Origin: Acetivibrio cellulolyticus CD2
GTDB lineage: Bacteria; Bacillota; Clostridia; Acetivibrionales; Acetivibrionaceae
Length of the DNA stretch: 64,000 bases
Assembly (NCBI RefSeq): GCF_000179595.2
Contig: NZ_JH556653.1
Span: 1,922,059 to 1,986,058 of the forward strand
Reading direction: 5' to 3'
Numbering within the stretch: the first letter of the stretch is position 1; every line of letters starts with the position of its first letter. A model generated the notes under the pieces. It made no database searches. It was not told where the DNA came from and saw only the letters and a program-made list of their open reading frames with translations. Of the stretch, positions 34,151 to 43,523 are shown piece after piece. Position numbers and translations under genes: made by a program.

Positions 34151-36361
34151 TTACAACATAAAGCACTTTCTTAGCTTGTCTGCCAATCCCGAATTTCTAT
34201 TTGTTTCTCTTTCGTTATTTATCATTACATCCAGGTAATCTTTGTTGCCTACTAGTATTACAAGATTCCTTGCCCTGGTAACTGCTGTATATAGGAGGTT
34301 TCTTGTCATAAGCACCTGAGGTCCAGGAAAAATTGGAACTATTACAACAGGAAATTCTGAACCTTGGCTTTTGTGTATAGTCACTGCAAAAGCAGGTTCC
34401 AACTCATCTAATATACTGAAATCATAATCTGCTGTCTTATCATCATCGAATGATACTACTATTTTTTGTTCCTCATCATCTATTTCCAGAATTATTCCGG
34501 TATCCCCATTGAAAACACCAGTACCTTCTGAGCCTTCAGCATCCTGCTTCTTCCACCGCAAGTTGTAATTATTCTTTATTTGCATTACTCTGTCACCTTC
34601 ACGGAATAGAAAATCCCTAAAAAGCTTTTCCTTCTTGTTCTTGTCCTTCGGATTGAGTACTGCCTGCAGCTCAGTATTTAGATTTCCCACCCCTACCACC
34701 CCTTTCCTTACAGGGGTCAGCACCTGTATCTCTCTCATAGGTTCAAAGCCATAAGTGATCGGTATTCTCCTGACACAAAGGTCAACAATAGTTTTTACAA
34801 TATCCTCTGCAGAATTTCTTGTCACAAAGAAAAAATCCTTTTCTTTATAGTTTAGAACAGGCTTTTCACCATTATTTATTTTATGCGCATTGACAATTAT
34901 AAGGCTTTGTTCAGCCTGCCTAAATATTTCCTTGAGTTTCACAGTTTTAATCATTTCACTTTTTATTAAGTCCTGCAGGACCTTCCCTGGCCCAACTGAA
35001 GGAAGTTGATCCACATCACCCACCAGTATTAGTCTAGTACCAGGCTCAATAGCCTTAAGAAGGTGATTCATCAGCAGTATGTCTACCATTGACATCTCGT
35101 CAATAATGACAACGTCTCCATCTATTGGATTAGCCTCGTTCTTAGCAAATACAAGGTCATCTTCCTTACTGGTATAACCAATCTCCAAAAGCCTGTGAAT
35201 AGTCTTTGCTTCAAAACCTGTAGCCTCAGTCATTCTCTTTGCTGCTCTTCCGGTAGGTGCTGCCAGCAAAACTTCATACCCCTCACTCGTCAACAGGTTT
35301 ATGATACTTTTAATTATAGTTGTCTTTCCTGTTCCCGGCCCTCCCGTAATAATCAGCACACCACTAACCAATGCCTCTTTTACAGCGTCTTTCTGGTTTT
35401 GTGCAAGCACAATCCCCTCTCTCTTTTGTACTTCCAATATCTTCTCGTCAAAATCTCTTATATCACCTTTAAACTTCATACTTGAAAGCTCTGCAAGTTT
35501 TCTTGCAGCACCTACTTCTGAATTATACAGAGAGTTTAAATAAACTCTGCTGGAGGCATTATCTCTTTCTATATATATGGATTTATCCATCAATAAGCTG
35601 ATTAAAGCATCATTAATGTTGTCTATTTCAACGTCCAATAGCTGCGATGTGTGCTCCTTCAATCTGGCATCTTCAACAAATGTATGTCCATCCATTGCAA
35701 TATGGGATAAAACGTATTTAATTCCACTGCAAATTCGGAACTTTGATTTAGGGTCTATTCCCAGTCCCCTGGCAATCCTATCGGAAGTTTTAAAATTAAT
35801 ACCAATCTTTTCATCTGTAAGCTTGTAAGGGTTATTTCTTATCTCATTAATTGTACCCTCACCAAAAAGCTGGTATATTTTTGCACAATAGGTCGGGCTA
35901 ATCCCATATTCCTGAAAAAACATAACTACATTACGAAGTTCTTTCTGTTCATAAAAAGCTTGTCCAATTCTCAAAGCCTTCTCGTGATTTATGCCCTTTA
36001 TTTCCGATAATTTTTCAGGATGGAACTCTATGATGTTAATAGTATCTTCCCCAAACTTTTTAACAATCTTTTTTGCACTTGCCGGACCTACACCTTTTAT
36101 AAGCCCTGAGGCAAGATATCTTTCCATTGCTTCAACCGTTTTAGGAAGCACCTTCTTGTAGAGCTCAACCTTAAGTTGTTCGCCGTAGTCAGGATGTGTT
36201 ACCCAATTACCCGACACCTTAAGCATCTCTCCTACATTTACAAAGGGCATAAACCCGACTGCAGTTATGCTTTCATCATCACCTTTAAGCTCACATACAG
36301 TATAGCCGTTTATTTCATTTGTAAATATTATATCTTCAATAATTCCTTCAAAAGTGATCAC
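34151..36361 (-). CDS. recD2: ATP-dependent DNA helicase RecD2
   Basis: A helicase of about 736 residues of the RecD2/YrrC family. Near 90-190 are helix-hairpin-helix segments (SGLIKGVGPASAKKIVKKFG), the Walker A is GGPGTGKTT around 340, Walker B is VVIIDEMSM, and the C-terminus has FAVTIHKSQGSEFPVV and TRARN. RecD2 unwinds DNA 5' to 3' and works in repair and replication without RecBC. The GTG at 36361 is preferred to a GTG three codons earlier: AAGG lies 8 bases before it, and the resulting start MITFEGIIEDI is typical of the family. Confidence 0.95.
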   Translation of the reverse strand: MITFEGIIEDIIFTNEINGYTVCELKGDDESITAVGFMPFVNVGEMLKVSGNWVTHPDYGEQLKVELYKKVLPKTVEAMERYLASGLIKGVGPASAKKIVKKFGEDTINIIEFHPEKLSEIKGINHEKALRIGQAFYEQKELRNVVMFFQEYGISPTYCAKIYQLFGEGTINEIRNNPYKLTDEKIGINFKTSDRIARGLGIDPKSKFRICSGIKYVLSHIAMDGHTFVEDARLKEHTSQLLDVEIDNINDALISLLMDKSIYIERDNASSRVYLNSLYNSEVGAARKLAELSSMKFKGDIRDFDEKILEVQKREGIVLAQNQKDAVKEALVSGVLIITGGPGTGKTTIIKSIINLLTSEGYEVLLAAPTGRAAKRMTEATGFEAKTIHRLLEIGYTSKEDDLVFAKNEANPIDGDVVIIDEMSMVDILLMNHLLKAIEPGTRLILVGDVDQLPSVGPGKVLQDLIKSEMIKTVKLKEIFRQAEQSLIIVNAHKINNGEKPVLNYKEKDFFFVTRNSAEDIVKTIVDLCVRRIPITYGFEPMREIQVLTPVRKGVVGVGNLNTELQAVLNPKDKNKKEKLFRDFLFREGDRVMQIKNNYNLRWKKQDAEGSEGTGVFNGDTGIILEIDDEEQKIVVSFDDDKTADYDFSILDELEPAFAVTIHKSQGSEFPVVIVPIFPGPQVLMTRNLLYTAVTRARNLVILVGNKDYLDVMINNERETNRNSGLADKLRKCFML

Positions 36362-36470
36362 AATACACACCTTATTCTTTGTAGATTGATTAAGTATTTT
36401 ATTACATAAGTATATCTTATATATTTAATTTAGAAAAGAATAAGGAATTATATATTATGTATGCCAAATT

Positions 36471-36869
36471 TTACACCTTTCTTCCCAGGTGATCGACTCC
36501 TGTTTCCCGCTCTTCAGTCTCCTCAAAATATTTAAAAAGAGTTTCTTTCTCAGATTTCTTAAGAACCTGAAGACATTCATAATCTTTTTCTAATTTCCTT
36601 AAGATATCCATAGTATCATCCTTTGATCCCATGTCAAGTACAATAAGTCTACCTCCTGGCATTAGTTTTCGTATAAAGTCACGCGGAAGGATATTCCTCA
36701 ATACCCCTTCAATTACATCCCCCTGATTTTTTACTATCAAAACCAGTTTTACCATAGAATTTTTATATTTCATTTTGTGTTTTATCGACATCATTAACCC
36801 ATGCACCAACATAACGAAGCCATAAGCTGCAAATATACACATAACAATCTCAAAAATTGCTCTTGGCAT
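36471..36869 (-). CDS. Small membrane protein with GT2-like cytoplasmic part
   Basis: A protein of about 132 residues. One membrane segment (IVMCIFAAYGFVMLVHGLMM) is followed by a soluble part with VKLVLIVKNQGDVIEGVLRNIL and LIVLDMGSKDDTMDILRKL, which resembles the first half of a family 2 glycosyltransferase, where S-DDT is the donor-binding loop. It is too short to be a full glycosyltransferase. It may be a small membrane family with an unknown role or a remnant. The ATG at 36869 follows AGGGG by 8 bases and is better than the GTG three codons upstream. It stands alone between recD2 and metK. Confidence 0.7.
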   Translation of the reverse strand: MPRAIFEIVMCIFAAYGFVMLVHGLMMSIKHKMKYKNSMVKLVLIVKNQGDVIEGVLRNILPRDFIRKLMPGGRLIVLDMGSKDDTMDILRKLEKDYECLQVLKKSEKETLFKYFEETEERETGVDHLGRKV

Positions 36870-37082
36870 ATCAATCACCCCTAATTTCAGTCTATGAAAT
36901 GCTCTACTATACTGTTACTGTTATTACTAATTTGAGGCAATTCACTCTATTAATATATATGAGTAGATTGATAATTTGATAGCCAAAAAATGTTTTATTG
37001 TACCTAGCAACTTTTTATTTAAGACATAAACTACTTGAAAGCCTTATTACATTTTATATCAGAAATATTATCATTTAACACC

Positions 37083-37109
37083 AAAAAAGGAAGCAGCTAA
37101 GCTGCTTCC
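37083..37109 (-). terminator. Terminator after metK
   Basis: A perfect inverted repeat (37089-37097 with 37101-37109; GGAAGCAGC and its complement around a 3-base loop), followed leftward by TTTTTT. It lies 18 bases past the metK stop. Confidence 0.92.
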
Positions 37110-37126
37110 CTGTTTCTTAAATTAAA

Positions 37127-38320
37127 TTATATTTCTTTTGCTTCTCTTTTCAAAATTTCTGCCTTATCAGTCTTTTCCCATGGCAGATCAAGATCTGTTC
37201 TTCCAAAATGTCCATAAGCTGCTGTCTGCTTGTATATTGGCCTTCTTAAATTAAGGCTCTTGATAATTCCTGCAGGTCTTAGATCAAAATGCTTTTCTAC
37301 AAGCTTCTCGATCTTTTCTTCAGATATTGCACCTGTTCCAAAAGTATCAACTCTCACTGATACCGGCCTTGCAACACCTATTGCATAGGCAAGCTGTACC
37401 TCACATTTATTTGCAAGTCCTGCTGCAACAACATTCTTAGCTACATATCTTGCTGCATAAGCTGCTGAACGGTCAACCTTTGTTGGATCCTTACCGGAGA
37501 AGGCTCCACCGCCGTGTCTTGCGTATCCTCCATAAGTATCAACAATTATTTTCCTACCTGTAAGCCCTGAATCTCCCTGAGGCCCTCCAACAACAAATCT
37601 GCCTGTAGGGTTGATAAAATATTTGGTCTTACTGTCAAGTAGGTTTGCAGGAATAACAGGCTTGATAACATGTTCAATTATATCTTTTTCTATAGTTTCA
37701 TGATCAACCTCAGGTCCGTGCTGGGTAGAAATAACTACTGTTTCAATTCTAACAGGCTTGTCCCCATCGTATTCTACAGTAACCTGTGATTTTCCGTCAG
37801 GTCTTAAGTATTCCAAAGTTCCGTTTTTCCTAACTTCAGTCAGCTTCTTTGTAAGTCTGTGTGCAAGTGAAATAGGCATAGGCATTAATTCCTCAGTCTC
37901 ATCACACGCATACCCAAACATCATACCCTGATCTCCTGCTCCAATTGCCTCTATCTGGGCATCTGTCATTTCACCCTGTTTAGCTTCAAGTGCTTTGTCA
38001 ACACCCATAGCTATATCAGGAGACTGTTCATCAATTGAAGTTAAAACTGCACAAGTTTCTGAGTCAAAGCCATATTTTGCTCTATTATATCCAATCTCTC
38101 TGATAGTACTTCTAACAATTTTAGGTATGTCAATATAACATTGAGTAGTTATCTCACCTGCTACCAGAACAAGTCCGGTAGTAACTGATGTTTCACATGC
38201 AACTCTTGCCATAGGATCTTCTGAGTATATCGCATCTAAAACAGCATCAGAAATCTGATCACAAATTTTATCTGGATGTCCTTCAGTAACTGATTCTGAA
38301 GTAAATAATTTTTTTGCCAT
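37127..38320 (-). CDS. metK: S-adenosylmethionine synthetase
   Basis: A 397-residue MetK. Motifs include [19 protein letters not shown] at the N-terminus, the loop [12 protein letters not shown] and the phosphate-binding [16 protein letters not shown]. It makes SAM from methionine and ATP, used here by many enzymes, including the radical SAM and methyltransferase genes of the glycosylation island. It is a single-gene transcript: a SAM-I riboswitch and promoter lie upstream and a terminator downstream. The length is normal and all catalytic stretches are intact. Confidence 0.99.
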   Translation of the reverse strand: MAKKLFTSESVTEGHPDKICDQISDAVLDAIYSEDPMARVACETSVTTGLVLVAGEITTQCYIDIPKIVRSTIREIGYNRAKYGFDSETCAVLTSIDEQSPDIAMGVDKALEAKQGEMTDAQIEAIGAGDQGMMFGYACDETEELMPMPISLAHRLTKKLTEVRKNGTLEYLRPDGKSQVTVEYDGDKPVRIETVVISTQHGPEVDHETIEKDIIEHVIKPVIPANLLDSKTKYFINPTGRFVVGGPQGDSGLTGRKIIVDTYGGYARHGGGAFSGKDPTKVDRSAAYAARYVAKNVVAAGLANKCEVQLAYAIGVARPVSVRVDTFGTGAISEEKIEKLVEKHFDLRPAGIIKSLNLRRPIYKQTAAYGHFGRTDLDLPWEKTDKAEILKREAKEI

Positions 38321-38395
38321 TTAAAAGTCCTCCTTAATAAATATTATTATATACAAAGTCCGTTTTTTTATTTTATTGAAAGTGAACATTTCTCC

Positions 38396-38545
38396 AAAAT
38401 AAAAAAACCTCGTTCGATAAGAAGAGGGTATTTTTTACTCTCCTCATCTGTCAGGACATAAAAATCCTGTAGGAATTGGCACCGATACATTTAAGCCGGT
38501 TGCCGGGTTTCATAGGGCCCTTCCCTCCACCTCTCTTGATAAGGC
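38396..38545 (-). ncRNA. SAM-I (S-box) riboswitch controlling metK
   Basis: Read leftward, the region carries the S-box core: CTTATC (38543-38538), AGAGGTGGAGGGA, GGCCCTATGAAACCCGGCAA, GGTGCCAATTCC and a closing GATGAG (38448-38443) that pairs with CTTATC as helix P1. After the aptamer, CCTCTTC and GAACGAGG form a terminator stem followed by TTTTTTT (38407-38401). High SAM should stabilise the aptamer and the terminator and stop metK transcription. Confidence 0.97.
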
Positions 38546-38571
38546 AATTACTAATTATTTTGTTATTGTAT

Positions 38572-38600
38572 AATTTATCATATACATTCTGTTTTGTCAA
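38572..38600 (-). promoter_or_regulatory. Sigma-A promoter of the metK riboswitch transcript
   Basis: On the minus strand TTGACA (38595-38600) and TAAATT (38572-38577) are separated by 17 bases. The start of transcription would lie just before the 5' end of the S-box, which fits well. Confidence 0.7.
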
Positions 38601-38622
38601 TAAAATACAAAATTTTTTCAAA

Positions 38623-38811
38623 TTATTTTATAATTCGCAAACCCCCGGATATTTCTTCTAAAGGTTCCGGCTTAAAACCATTTGTTACCGCAAAGAAACG
38701 TCCTTCAATTTCTTTAATAACAACTGTGCTAAAGCTTACAGTATCTTCACACAGCATACCTGTATAAATTTCTCTATCATTAACATCTTTATATCCTGAA
38801 TACTTCCCCAT
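38623..38811 (-). CDS. Small unknown protein upstream of metK
   Basis: A protein of about 62 residues, not recognised with certainty. The segment KYSGYKDVNDREIYTGMLCE resembles the start of YopX-like proteins (GxKD--G--IY-GD), and the rest looks like short beta strands. It has no signal peptide or membrane helix. AAGGAG lies 13 bases before the ATG at 38811 and 10 before an adjacent TTG, so the start is uncertain by one codon. It lies just upstream of the metK promoter. It could be a real small gene of unknown role. Confidence 0.6.
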   Translation of the reverse strand: MGKYSGYKDVNDREIYTGMLCEDTVSFSTVVIKEIEGRFFAVTNGFKPEPLEEISGGLRIIK

Positions 38812-38921
38812 CAAACTTAATACTCTCCTTTTTATTTCACAAATACAGCTTTATATTTATATCTTAAGAAAACTTAGGAATGACTAAAATAAGCAATTTG
38901 TAGTAATATTTCTTTGCACTT

Positions 38922-39323
38922 CTATGAATTCAATTTACTATAAACCTTGCCTCTAAATTTACTTGATTCAACAATATACCTTTCATGCTGACCTTCTCCA
39001 ATTTTTTCAACAGCATCAAAAGCCTCTATCTTAAATGTTAGTTTTCTTCCTTCTACACCCACAAGTTCTGCTACTGCCCTGACTTTCATTCCAATAGGGG
39101 TTGCAGCCATGTGCTTTATATTAACAGCTGTGCCAACAGTAGTATAACCCTTCGGCAAGTGCAGAGATACCGCAGATAGCGCAGAACGCTCCATAAGGCT
39201 TATCATAGCAGGTGTTGCATACACGTCAAGGTCTCCGCTGCCCATTTCCACGGCAGAGCTCTTATTAAAAACTTCCATCTCAATTGACGCCGAAAGACCT
39301 ACTTGCAAATTTATATTTTCCAT
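38922..39323 (-). CDS. Hotdog-fold thioesterase (FlK-like)
   Basis: A protein of about 133 residues of the FlK-like thioesterase family (hotdog fold). Recognised by VYATPAMISLMERSA, GYTTVGTAVNIKHMAATPIG and RKLTFKIEAFD. FlK hydrolyses fluoroacetyl-CoA, but most family members in clostridia have unknown acyl-CoA substrates. The start is chosen at the ATG at 39323, which begins the conserved domain; an in-frame ATG 12 codons upstream lacks a good ribosome site. It is a single gene between the small unknown protein and ftsH. Confidence 0.87.
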   Translation of the reverse strand: MENINLQVGLSASIEMEVFNKSSAVEMGSGDLDVYATPAMISLMERSALSAVSLHLPKGYTTVGTAVNIKHMAATPIGMKVRAVAELVGVEGRKLTFKIEAFDAVEKIGEGQHERYIVESSKFRGKVYSKLNS

Positions 39324-39462
39324 ACCTTTTTTATACCTCATATAATTATTCACATACAACTTTATAATTATAACAAAAAAGAATTCTGCAATAAAGAGTT
39401 ATTTTAAGAATAATAATCTCAAAGCGCATTAACCTTACCCCGTTTTAGAGTATTTCCCATTT

Positions 39463-39494
39463 AAAAAGAGATAGTATAGTTATTATACTATCTC
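39463..39494 (-). terminator. Terminator after ftsH
   Basis: A perfect 11-bp stem (39468-39478 with 39484-39494) with a 5-base loop, followed leftward by TTTTT. It lies about 30 bases past the ftsH stop and should end the leftward transcript that includes ftsH. Confidence 0.9.
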
Positions 39495-39523
39495 CTAATA
39501 GTTTTATGTTTTTTTATATCGAC

Positions 39524-41338
39524 TTATGCACCTGCAAAAAGTTCTTCAAATTCCTGACCTTCAAGTTTTTCCTTCTCGATCAAGGCATTTGCTACTGCAT
39601 GAAGCTTACTGATATTGTCTTTTAGCATATTCAATGTCTTTTCATAGCAACTATCAATTATGCTCTTAACTTCCCTATCAATTTCAGCTGCTATTTCCTC
39701 GCTGTAATTTCTTGCCTGAGCAAAATCTCTGCCTATAAACACTTCTTCATTCTCATTCCCAAATATAAGGTTACCCAGTTTTTCACTCATACCGTATTTT
39801 GTAATCATACCTCTTGCAACACCGTTTGCTGTTTTGAGGTCTCCATATGCACCAGTACTGATTTCTCCAAGAACAATTTCTTCTGCAGCCCTTCCGCCTA
39901 ATGCTATTACAATTCTTTCAAGCAAATTAGCCTTTGTACTGTATGACTTATCCTCTTCAGGCTTATATGCGGTGTATCCACCTGCCATTCCAGCTGGTAT
40001 AATAGATATCCTATCTACCTTGTCTGTAGTTGACACTAACTTGACCGCCACAGCATGACCGGCTTCATGGTACGCAGTGAGTTTTTTCTCAGTTTCACTC
40101 ATTACCCTGCTTTTCTTTTCAGGTCCCATAACAACTTTAAATACTGCCTCTTTTATCTCTGCCATAGTTATATTTGTCCTGTTATTTCTTGCTGCAAGCA
40201 AAGCTGCTTCATTCAAGAGGTTTTCAAGATCCGCGCCAGTAAAACCTGGTGTACTTTTAGCAAGATCATCAAGCTTTACATCTTCTGCTAAAGGCTTACC
40301 TCTGGCATGTACCTTCAATATCTCTTCTCTACCCTTTATATCAGGCAAACCAACAACAACTCTTCTATCAAATCTTCCGGGCCTTAAAAGCGCCGGATCC
40401 AATATATCAGGTCTATTTGTAGCTGCAAGGATTATTACACCTTCATTTACACCAAATCCATCCATTTCAACAAGAAGCTGATTTAAAGTCTGTTCACGCT
40501 CATCATGCCCGCCTCCAAGACCTGCTCCTCTATGTCTTCCAACAGCATCGATTTCATCTATGAATACGATACATGGTGAATTCTTTTTAGCCTGATCAAA
40601 AAGGTCTCTTACCCTTGAAGCACCAACTCCAACAAACATTTCAACGAAGTCTGATCCGCTAATTGTAAAGAAAGGTACGCCTGCTTCCCCTGATACTGCC
40701 TTTGCAAGTAAAGTTTTACCTGTACCCGGAGGTCCCACAAGCAGAACCCCTTTAGGAATTCTTGCTCCCAATTCAACAAATTTCTTAGGCTGTTTTAAGA
40801 ACTCAACAATTTCCTTAAGTTCTTCCTTTTCTTCATCCGCTCCAGCTACATCATTAAAGGTTATTTTCTTTTTGTCATCAATTGTCATCTTAGCTCTACT
40901 TTTACCAAAGGACATTACCCTGTTTCCACCGCCGCCACCCTGTGACTGCTGAAGGAAAAATACCCAAAAGAGGACAAATATAATTATTATCCCTAAAGTC
41001 GGAATTATTGCAACCCACCATGGAGCAGTTGGTGGTATTATAACCTCAAAATCCTTAATTGCTTTTGCTTTAATTGGTTCCCTAACTTCGTCCATAAATG
41101 ACGATACATCAGGTATATATACAATATACTTATCCTTACCTTGTTCGCCTTTACTAAGCGTCACATTGGCCGTGCTTCCTTCTAGTTTTATTTCCTTAAC
41201 ATTACCTATTTGAATTTGATCTAAGAGAAAAGAATACTTTTCTACCGTCGGGCCTCCGTTATTTGTAGCAACAGCAACAAATATCAGAATTATTACAAAC
41301 AATACTATATATATGCTTATATTTTTGAAATACTTCAA
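39524..41338 (-). CDS. ftsH: ATP-dependent zinc metalloprotease FtsH
   Basis: A 604-residue FtsH. Two membrane segments ([17 protein letters not shown] at the N-terminus and ATPTLG-type [19 protein letters not shown] around 107-130) flank a small outer domain. The AAA module has GPPGTGKT, and the protease domain has HEAGH for zinc. It degrades membrane and regulatory proteins. GGAGGGAG precedes the ATG. It lies downstream of tilS and hpt, an arrangement common in Bacillota, and is followed by a strong terminator. Confidence 0.99.
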   Translation of the reverse strand: MKYFKNISIYIVLFVIILIFVAVATNNGGPTVEKYSFLLDQIQIGNVKEIKLEGSTANVTLSKGEQGKDKYIVYIPDVSSFMDEVREPIKAKAIKDFEVIIPPTAPWWVAIIPTLGIIIIFVLFWVFFLQQSQGGGGGNRVMSFGKSRAKMTIDDKKKITFNDVAGADEEKEELKEIVEFLKQPKKFVELGARIPKGVLLVGPPGTGKTLLAKAVSGEAGVPFFTISGSDFVEMFVGVGASRVRDLFDQAKKNSPCIVFIDEIDAVGRHRGAGLGGGHDEREQTLNQLLVEMDGFGVNEGVIILAATNRPDILDPALLRPGRFDRRVVVGLPDIKGREEILKVHARGKPLAEDVKLDDLAKSTPGFTGADLENLLNEAALLAARNNRTNITMAEIKEAVFKVVMGPEKKSRVMSETEKKLTAYHEAGHAVAVKLVSTTDKVDRISIIPAGMAGGYTAYKPEEDKSYSTKANLLERIVIALGGRAAEEIVLGEISTGAYGDLKTANGVARGMITKYGMSEKLGNLIFGNENEEVFIGRDFAQARNYSEEIAAEIDREVKSIIDSCYEKTLNMLKDNISKLHAVANALIEKEKLEGQEFEELFAGA

Positions 41339-41482
41339 ATAGCTCCCTCCTTATTTCGCCAAACTATACAAGCTAATATCTATAAATAGCAGTGTATATC
41401 TGCCATTATATATATTTACATTATATTAACATAACAAAAGTTAAAACACAATAAACCTTTAAAATTAACAATAAAATTTTAC

Positions 41483-42034
41483 TTATTTATCATCGTCACT
41501 AGCATAGACACTGGGTTTTAGTACACACACATCCGGCAAATTTCTGTATTTCCCGTCAAAATCGAGACCATATCCTACTACAAACTTATCAGGAATAGTT
41601 ATGCCGTTATATGCTAGCGGCACTTCTACTTTACGCCTTGATGGCTTATCTAAAGCGGTGCATACCTTTACATCCTCAGGTCCCCTGTCTTCAAATAAAT
41701 CTTTCAGGTATCTCAGCGTAAGACCTGTGTCCACAAGATCCTCTACTATAAGTACATGTTTATGGCTTATATCTATATCTATATCCTTAATTATTCTTAC
41801 AACACCTGAAGATTTTGTTGAACTGCCATAACTTGATACCGATATAAAATCCATTTCAATTGGAATGGTTATATACCTTATGAGGTCAGCAAAAAAAACA
41901 ACTCCTCCCTTTAGCACCCCAATTAATACAAGTTCTTTCCCCTCATAATCACCAGATATCCTTTTGCCAAGTTCTTTTACTTTTTCCTGCAATGATTCTT
42001 TGGTGACCAAAATTTCTTGAATATCCCCATACAT
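41483..42034 (-). CDS. hpt: Hypoxanthine phosphoribosyltransferase
   Basis: A 183-residue Hpt. The PRPP-binding motif is VLIVEDLVDTGLTL, and other motifs are LIGVLKGGVVFFADLIRY and FVVGYGLDFDGKYRNLP. It converts hypoxanthine and guanine to IMP and GMP. It lies between tilS and ftsH, the usual tilS-hpt-ftsH order in Bacillota. GGAGG lies 6 bases before the ATG. Confidence 0.97.
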   Translation of the reverse strand: MYGDIQEILVTKESLQEKVKELGKRISGDYEGKELVLIGVLKGGVVFFADLIRYITIPIEMDFISVSSYGSSTKSSGVVRIIKDIDIDISHKHVLIVEDLVDTGLTLRYLKDLFEDRGPEDVKVCTALDKPSRRKVEVPLAYNGITIPDKFVVGYGLDFDGKYRNLPDVCVLKPSVYASDDDK

Positions 42035-42072
42035 AAGGTTCCTCCCAATAGTAAAATTTTATTTCCTGCACT

Positions 42073-43470
42073 TTAAAAGTTGGCTTTATAAATTAACTTT
42101 AATACTCTTTTAGTATTTTCAGTTACTTTAAATTTATCACTTATTTTGTAACCAATGACCCAGATAATTTCACTTTCCATGGCAATTAAAGGAATAGTAT
42201 CTCTCATTTCTCTTGGTATTTTATTATCAATAAAATATTCCTTTAATTTTTTTGTACCATTGGAATTTATAGGTTTAAAGCAATCTCCCTCTTTTCTCTT
42301 TCTTACACTTATTTCCTCACTTAGTTTATCGTAATCAAAATATTGTATTAGAGAACTGCCTTTTATTCCTTTATTGTCAACGGTATTGTAATCATTTATA
42401 ACGGAAGCCTCTATCAAATGCCTATTATCTCTGCTTTTAGTAATCCCAGGTATGCATAAACTGGCAACAAAATCAAATTTATCGGCGGGTTTCTCATCCT
42501 TGTAAAACTTTATGCTCTCATATGATTTTCCTACCTTTATTCCTGGAAGATCCAGCCTCGAGCCAACCCTTCCATTATCTATCATATTTAAAACTCTTTC
42601 TATATGTAAGCTTTCAATTCCCTTAACATTGCCTTTTACTTCATTAATTGCCTTTCTAATAATTCTTCTTTTTACCGCAATATGCATCTTTTTTATTTTA
42701 CCCAATAGAAGTTCAACTTCTTCATTTTCTTTTCTTAGAACTGCAGCGTAATACGATTTTTTTATTTTACCGTCAATAAAGTCGATATCATCCTTTACAA
42801 GCCTGTTCAACCTGTCAACGCTCTTTACAAAGTTACAGCCAAAAAGCGTGTCAATATATGGGATAACATTTAATCTAATCTTGTTTCTTGAATAGATATC
42901 CTCCAAATTTGAACTGTCAGTTATTGGGTTTAAACTGTTTTCTCTGCAATAAGCCTCTATTTCATTTCTTTCAATGTCTAGAAGCGGCCTTATAATCCTT
43001 CCTCTGATATAATCCATTCCTTTTAGCCCATCAAGCCCTGATCCTCTGATTATATTCATTAAAACAGTTTCAGCCTGGTCATTTTTGTTATGAGCAACAG
43101 CGATTCTGCTTGCCCCTACACTGTCTGCAACTATTTCGAAATGCCTGTATCTTTCTTCTCTTCCGGCCTCCTCTAAAGACATGTTCTTTTCTTTGGAAAC
43201 CTTCTTTATATCAACACATATAGACTGCAATTCAATTTCCAATTCACTGCAAAGGCTTTTTACATAATTCTCATCTCTGCAAGATTCGCTGCCCCTTAAC
43301 ATATGGTTTATATGAACTGCCACAATATATAAATCAAAATCTTTTCTGAGCCTCCAAAGGACATGGAGCAAGCAAACCGAGTCAGGGCCTCCGGATACTC
43401 CAACTACTACCCTGTCTCCTTTTTTAATTATGCCATTCTTTTTAATTGTATCTAAAATCCTCGTTATCAT
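42073..43470 (-). CDS. tilS: tRNA(Ile) lysidine synthetase TilS
   Basis: A 465-residue TilS. The PP-loop is VGVSGGPDSVCLLHVL, and downstream AVHINHMLRG and AVAHNKNDQAETVLMN are typical. The C-terminal domains end with KGSSLIQYFD and an S4-like region. It makes lysidine at the wobble base of the AUA-reading tRNA(Ile) and is essential. The Shine-Dalgarno is weak (TAGGT). The length is normal. Confidence 0.97.
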   Translation of the reverse strand: MITRILDTIKKNGIIKKGDRVVVGVSGGPDSVCLLHVLWRLRKDFDLYIVAVHINHMLRGSESCRDENYVKSLCSELEIELQSICVDIKKVSKEKNMSLEEAGREERYRHFEIVADSVGASRIAVAHNKNDQAETVLMNIIRGSGLDGLKGMDYIRGRIIRPLLDIERNEIEAYCRENSLNPITDSSNLEDIYSRNKIRLNVIPYIDTLFGCNFVKSVDRLNRLVKDDIDFIDGKIKKSYYAAVLRKENEEVELLLGKIKKMHIAVKRRIIRKAINEVKGNVKGIESLHIERVLNMIDNGRVGSRLDLPGIKVGKSYESIKFYKDEKPADKFDFVASLCIPGITKSRDNRHLIEASVINDYNTVDNKGIKGSSLIQYFDYDKLSEEISVRKRKEGDCFKPINSNGTKKLKEYFIDNKIPREMRDTIPLIAMESEIIWVIGYKISDKFKVTENTKRVLKLIYKANF

Positions 43471-43523
43471 AATTATATACCTATATATGAAACAATATTA
43501 TAAGTAGTAACACTTATATAATA

